Below are positions 5,117-9,373 of a DNA stretch of 9,373 bases, piece by piece. Within the stretch, counting starts at the first letter, position 1. The number at the start of each line of letters is the position of its first letter. A program made the translations under genes and the position numbers. This DNA comes from DASTHS01 sp035718085 (GTDB lineage: Bacteria > Actinomycetota > Acidimicrobiia > Acidimicrobiales > Palsa-688): contig DASTHS010000170.1 in the NCBI GenBank assembly GCA_035718085.1, positions 1 to 9,373 of the forward strand, written 5' to 3'. Under the pieces are notes generated by a model, which saw only the letters and a program-made list of their open reading frames with translations, did no database searches and had not been told where the DNA came from.

Positions 5117-6378
5117 TGGCGTTGACGCTGCGGTCGGCGGTCGCCCGCCGGCCGGCAGCCGTGGCCGCGGTCGCCGTGGCCGTCACGCTCGCCGCCCTCC
5201 CGTTCGACCACCACCCCTTCGGGGGCTCGACCTCGTTCGTGCCGGCGGTGCTGGCCACGGTGGCTTGCTTCGACGTGCTGTCGGCGGTGCTGCTGGCCGG
5301 GCAGTACGTCGACACCGGCGACCTCCGCCTGCTGGCCAGCGCGTGGGCCTACCTGTGGTCGCTGGCGGCGATGACCGGCTACGGGGCGGCCTTCCCCGGC
5401 GTCCTCGCCCACCCCCCGCTGGCCACCACCCCGTCGGTCGCCGCCTACCTCTACATCGCGTGGCACGCCGGGTTCCCGACCCTCCTCGGGTTGGCGTGGG
5501 CGCCGTGGCCGCGCCGTTGGCGTGACCCGACGCCGAGGGAGCGGCGGCGGCGCACCCTGCGGCGCACGACGGTGGCCGTGGTGGCCGTGGCCGCCCTCAC
5601 CGACCTGGGCGTCGCCGGGCTGGCCACGAGGCTGCCGGTGCTCATCCACGGCCTCGACACCAGCCGGATGACCGACCTGACCGCCCCGGTGGCGGCGCCG
5701 CTGGTGCTCGCCGCGGTGGTGGCCTGCGTGACCGGGACCCGCGGTCGGCGGGGGCCGGAGCAGTGGGCGGCGGTGACCACGTTGGTGTGCTCCTGCGACC
5801 TCCTGCTCACCTACAACTCCGGTCGCCGTTACAGCCTCGGGTGGTACGTGGGGCGCAGCCTCACGGTGGTGGCCGCCGCGCTGGTGCTGATCGCCATGAT
5901 CGGGGAGTTCCGCCAGCTCAAGCGGGACGCCGAGCTCGGGGCGGTGACCGACGCGCTGACCGGCCTGGCCAACCGGCGCCTGCTCGACGCCGTGCTGGAG
6001 ATGGAGATGGGGCGCAGCCCCACCACCGCCCTGCTGGCGCTCGACCTCGACGGCTTCAAGGAGGTCAACGACCGGCTCGGCCACGAGGCGGGCGACGAGG
6101 TGCTGCGCCGGGCGGCGGCCGCCTGGCAGTCGGTGATCCGCGGCAGCGACCTGTTGGCCAGGGTCGGTGGTGACGAGTTCGTGGTCGCCCTGCCACGCGC
6201 CGGCGGGGCCGAGGCGGCGGCCATCGCCGATCGGCTGCGGGAGGTGACCCCGCCGGGGGTCGGTGTCAGCATCGGCATCGCCGTGGGCGCCGCCGGTGAC
6301 GATCCGGCCGAGGTCCTGGCGAAGGCCGACCGCGAGATGTACCGGGTCAAGCGGGGCGGGCCGGTGCCCACCGGCTGA
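5116..6378 (+). CDS. Membrane-bound diguanylate cyclase (MASE4-like sensor plus GGDEF)
   Basis: The 420-residue protein makes cyclic di-GMP from two GTP. Residues 1-263 contain about eight hydrophobic segments (near 12-29, 42-62, 72-92, 104-128, 151-172, 190-206, 217-233, 247-263) with Pro, His and Tyr positions, such as YLYIAWHAGFP (111-121), that resemble the MASE4 integral-membrane sensor. The GGDEF domain starts after a short linker with TDALTGLANRR (278-288) and carries an intact GGDEF at 351-355. RGSD (342-345), exactly five residues before it, is the inhibitory RxxD site for product feedback. There is no EAL or HD-GYP domain, so synthesis only is expected. The frame is open far upstream, but that part is antisense to the redox operon. 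I chose ATG 5116; an in-frame GTG at 5089 would add nine residues. It is divergent from the redox operon. Catalytic call confident, sensor family moderate. Confidence 0.93.
   Translation: MALTLRSAVARRPAAVAAVAVAVTLAALPFDHHPFGGSTSFVPAVLATVACFDVLSAVLLAGQYVDTGDLRLLASAWAYLWSLAAMTGYGAAFPGVLAHPPLATTPSVAAYLYIAWHAGFPTLLGLAWAPWPRRWRDPTPRERRRRTLRRTTVAVVAVAALTDLGVAGLATRLPVLIHGLDTSRMTDLTAPVAAPLVLAAVVACVTGTRGRRGPEQWAAVTTLVCSCDLLLTYNSGRRYSLGWYVGRSLTVVAAALVLIAMIGEFRQLKRDAELGAVTDALTGLANRRLLDAVLEMEMGRSPTTALLALDLDGFKEVNDRLGHEAGDEVLRRAAAAWQSVIRGSDLLARVGGDEFVVALPRAGGAEAAAIADRLREVTPPGVGVSIGIAVGAAGDDPAEVLAKADREMYRVKRGGPVPTG
6360..6375 (+). terminator. Hairpin over the end of the cyclase gene
   Basis: GCCGGTG (6360-6366) and CACCGGC (6369-6375) are perfectly complementary across two bases, giving about a six-pair stem with a realistic four-base loop directly before the TGA. 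No T-run follows. It may slow or end transcription before the hydrolase gene, which has its own strong ribosome binding site 87 bases away. Confidence 0.3.
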
Positions 6379-6449
6379 CCCGGCGGCCCCGGCGTGGCCC
6401 GGGGGTGCGGCGGCGCGCCTGCCATCATCGGCGGTCCCGACCGACGAGC

Positions 6450-6457
6450 AGGAGGAG
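6450..6457 (+). promoter_or_regulatory. Strong ribosome binding site deciding a GTG start
   Basis: AGGAGGAG lies eight bases before the GTG at 6466. It is the best Shine-Dalgarno sequence in the window and fixes the start of the alpha/beta hydrolase at GTG instead of the upstream in-frame ATG at 6394. Confidence 0.75.
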
Positions 6458-6465
6458 CAAGGCGC

Positions 6466-7356
6466 GTGACCGGCAACGCCCCGAGTTGGTTCACGAGCGC
6501 GGTGGCCACCGACCACCGCCGCACCACCGTCGACGTGCGGGGCTGCCCGATCAACGTGCTGTCGTGGGGTGACACCGACCGGCCGGGCCTGGTGCTGGTG
6601 CACGGGGGCGCCGCCCACGCCCACTGGTGGAGCTTCCTGGCCCCCCAGCTCACCCACGACTACCACGTCGCCGCCCTCGACCTGTCGGGCCACGGCGACA
6701 GCGGCCGGCGGCCGGGCTACGACATCGAGGTGTGGGCCGAGGAGGTGCTCGCCGTGGCCGCCGGCCTCGGCATGCACCGGCCGATCGTGGTCGGCCACTC
6801 GATGGGCGGGTTCGTGAGCATCGTGACCGCCGCCCTGCACGGCGGGCAGCTCGCCGGCACCATCGTCGTCGACTCCCCGGTGCGCCGCCCCGACCCGGAG
6901 TCGGAGGAGGGCCAGCGGGGCCGGGCCTTCCGGAACCCGAAGACGTACCCGAGCCTCGACGAGGCCGTCGAGCACTTCCACCTCATCCCGCCCCAGCCCT
7001 GCGAGAACGACTACGTGGTCGACTTCATCGCCCGCCGCTCGGTGCGCCAGATCGAGGGTGGCTGGACCTGGAAGTTCGACCCGGCGGTGTTCCAGCGCAG
7101 CGAGCCGCGCGGCCTGCACGAGTACCTCGCCGAGGTGCGGTCGCGCATCGCCGTGTTGCACGGCCAGTTCAGCGCCATCGTCACGCCCGATGTCACCGAG
7201 CACATGAACGAGCTGCTCGGCCGGGCGGCGCCGTTCGTGGAGATCCCCCAGGCGCACCACCACCTGCTCCTCGACCAGCCGCTGGCCTTCATCGCCGCCC
7301 TGCGGGCGCTGCTCGCCGACTGGGAGCACTCGACCCCCCGCCGCCTGCCCGGCTGA
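6466..7356 (+). CDS. Alpha/beta-fold hydrolase
   Basis: The 296-residue protein has the alpha/beta-hydrolase order of motifs: oxyanion loop VHGGAAHAHWW (45-55), LDLSGHGDS (71-79), nucleophile elbow GHSMGG (110-115) with S112, and a C-terminal HHHLLLDQP (264-272) supplying the catalytic histidine, most likely H265. The usual acid position after strand seven reads HGQFSAIVTP (232-241), with S236 where many relatives have Asp; D136 in VVDSPVR, after strand six, could serve instead. A cap region lies at about 140-215. There is no signal peptide, so it is probably cytoplasmic. Esterase, lipase, epoxide hydrolase and C-C hydrolase all share this pattern, and the sequence does not choose between them. 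The start is GTG 6466 from the strong ribosome binding site. It follows the cyclase on the same strand but seems independently translated and converges on the MazG gene. Confidence 0.88.
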   Translation: MTGNAPSWFTSAVATDHRRTTVDVRGCPINVLSWGDTDRPGLVLVHGGAAHAHWWSFLAPQLTHDYHVAALDLSGHGDSGRRPGYDIEVWAEEVLAVAAGLGMHRPIVVGHSMGGFVSIVTAALHGGQLAGTIVVDSPVRRPDPESEEGQRGRAFRNPKTYPSLDEAVEHFHLIPPQPCENDYVVDFIARRSVRQIEGGWTWKFDPAVFQRSEPRGLHEYLAEVRSRIAVLHGQFSAIVTPDVTEHMNELLGRAAPFVEIPQAHHHLLLDQPLAFIAALRALLADWEHSTPRRLPG

Positions 7357-7370
7357 GCTGCCTGCCGGGC
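7347..7370. terminator. Hairpin spanning the hydrolase stop codon, possible bidirectional terminator
   Basis: GCCCGGC (7347-7353) and GCCGGGC (7364-7370) form a perfect seven-pair stem around a ten-base loop that begins with the hydrolase TGA. Only 22 bases separate the convergent hydrolase and MazG genes, so this is the natural place for termination in both directions. No T-run is present. Confidence 0.45.
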
Positions 7371-7378
7371 CCGCCGGG

Positions 7379-7695
7379 TCACGCCCGGGGGTCGACCGGG
7401 CAGGCGCACGGCACCGCACCGCAGCGCGGGCAGCCGGGCCCGGCGGTGTAGCGGGCCACCGCCTCGTCGAGGGAGAGGCCCAGCTGGTTGGCGAGGGTGG
7501 CCACCCACGCCACCACGTCGCCGAGCTCGTGGAGCTGCTGGGCGGCGGTGCCCTTGCGCACCGCCTGGGCCAGCTCGCCGACCTCCTCGGCCAGCCACGC
7601 CACCGTCGACGGCAGCCCCCGCGCCCGGTCGCGGTCGCCGTAGAGCGCCTCGATGCGCCGCTGCAGGTCGGCGAGGGTGGTGCCCGACCGCCCGG

Positions 7696-7714
<19 letters not shown>
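7379..7714 (-). CDS. MazG-type nucleotide pyrophosphohydrolase with C-terminal cysteine cluster
   Basis: MazG-family enzymes hydrolyse nucleoside triphosphates to the monophosphate and pyrophosphate, often as house-cleaning of damaged nucleotides. The 111-residue protein is the size of the short single-domain members. It has the metal-binding pattern EEVGEL (43-48) with E43/E44/E47, then HELGDVVAWVATLAN (62-76) with E63 and D66. After the helical core a tail, CPRCGAVPCAC (95-105), has C95, C98, C103 and C105, which could bind zinc; this is not part of the minimal MazG fold. The start ATG 7714 lies inside the end of the nitrate reductase gene, a 19-base overlap with no clear ribosome binding site, so it is probably translated by coupling. 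Known members act on varied nucleotides; the substrate here cannot be read from sequence. The link to nitrate reductase may be only operonic. Confidence 0.88.

Positions 7715-9373
<1,659 letters not shown>

Noticed and set aside
6412..6419. Eight-base palindrome GGCGCGCC
   Set aside because: Short GC-only palindromes are expected by chance at this base composition, and nothing else marks it as a site.
6394..6465. ATG at 6394 as start of the alpha/beta hydrolase
   Set aside because: The strong AGGAGGAG at eight bases before GTG 6466 fits far better, and the extra residues are low complexity.
5029..7419. Minus-strand open frame of about 796 codons opposite the cyclase and hydrolase
   Set aside because: The composition is rich in Arg, Gly, His and Pro with no domain pattern, and it lies fully opposite two well-recognised genes.

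Overview
The window is very GC-rich, densely coding DNA with GTG starts, short or overlapping gene junctions and probable leaderless transcripts. Together with the protein families present, this points to a high-GC actinobacterium; Acidimicrobiia is my best guess by family flavour, but no phylogenetic marker is present to prove it. There are nine protein genes, two cut by the window edges. I see no RNA gene, CRISPR array, insertion sequence or phage gene, and no gap above about 135 bases.

Left block (1-2255): a TetR-type regulator (minus strand, cut by the left edge) is divergent from two translationally coupled paralogous genes of the PF10118 'predicted metal-dependent hydrolase' family. In both proteins the conserved residues form an E + ExxH + E + ExxH pattern, as in ferritin-like di-iron proteins. 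The 63-base divergent region has a -10-like element exactly seven bases before each ATG, suggesting leaderless transcripts on both sides, and a palindromic operator candidate over the -35 side of the hydrolase promoter.

Centre-left block (2304-4983, minus strand): a three-gene operon for electron transfer across the membrane. It runs from a ferric-reductase-like transmembrane haem/flavin oxidoreductase, through a membrane-anchored FMN-binding-domain protein carrying the SGAT flavinylation site, to ApbE, the enzyme that attaches FMN to that threonine. The simplest reading is NAD(P)H to FAD to haem to covalently bound FMN to an unknown outside acceptor. The ApbE has a shortened loop and no visible export signal.

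Centre-right block (5116-7356, plus strand): a membrane-bound diguanylate cyclase (MASE4-like sensor plus an intact GGDEF domain with an inhibitory site), divergent from the redox operon, then an alpha/beta hydrolase with its own strong ribosome binding site. Just before the cyclase start lie two overlapping 16-base inverted repeats sharing one arm, a possible RNA switch or double operator.

Right block (7379-9373, minus strand): the C-terminal majority of a molybdopterin-dependent assimilatory-type nitrate reductase, cut by the right edge, whose 3' end overlaps by 19 bases a MazG-type nucleotide pyrophosphohydrolase with an added cysteine cluster.

The blocks look like ordinary chromosomal neighbours more than one pathway. 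The items most worth following are the flavinylated electron-transfer operon, the duplicated di-iron-like proteins under a TetR switch, a CTGAG/TTGAG/CTCAG motif found in both divergent intergenic regions, and the switch-like repeats before the cyclase.
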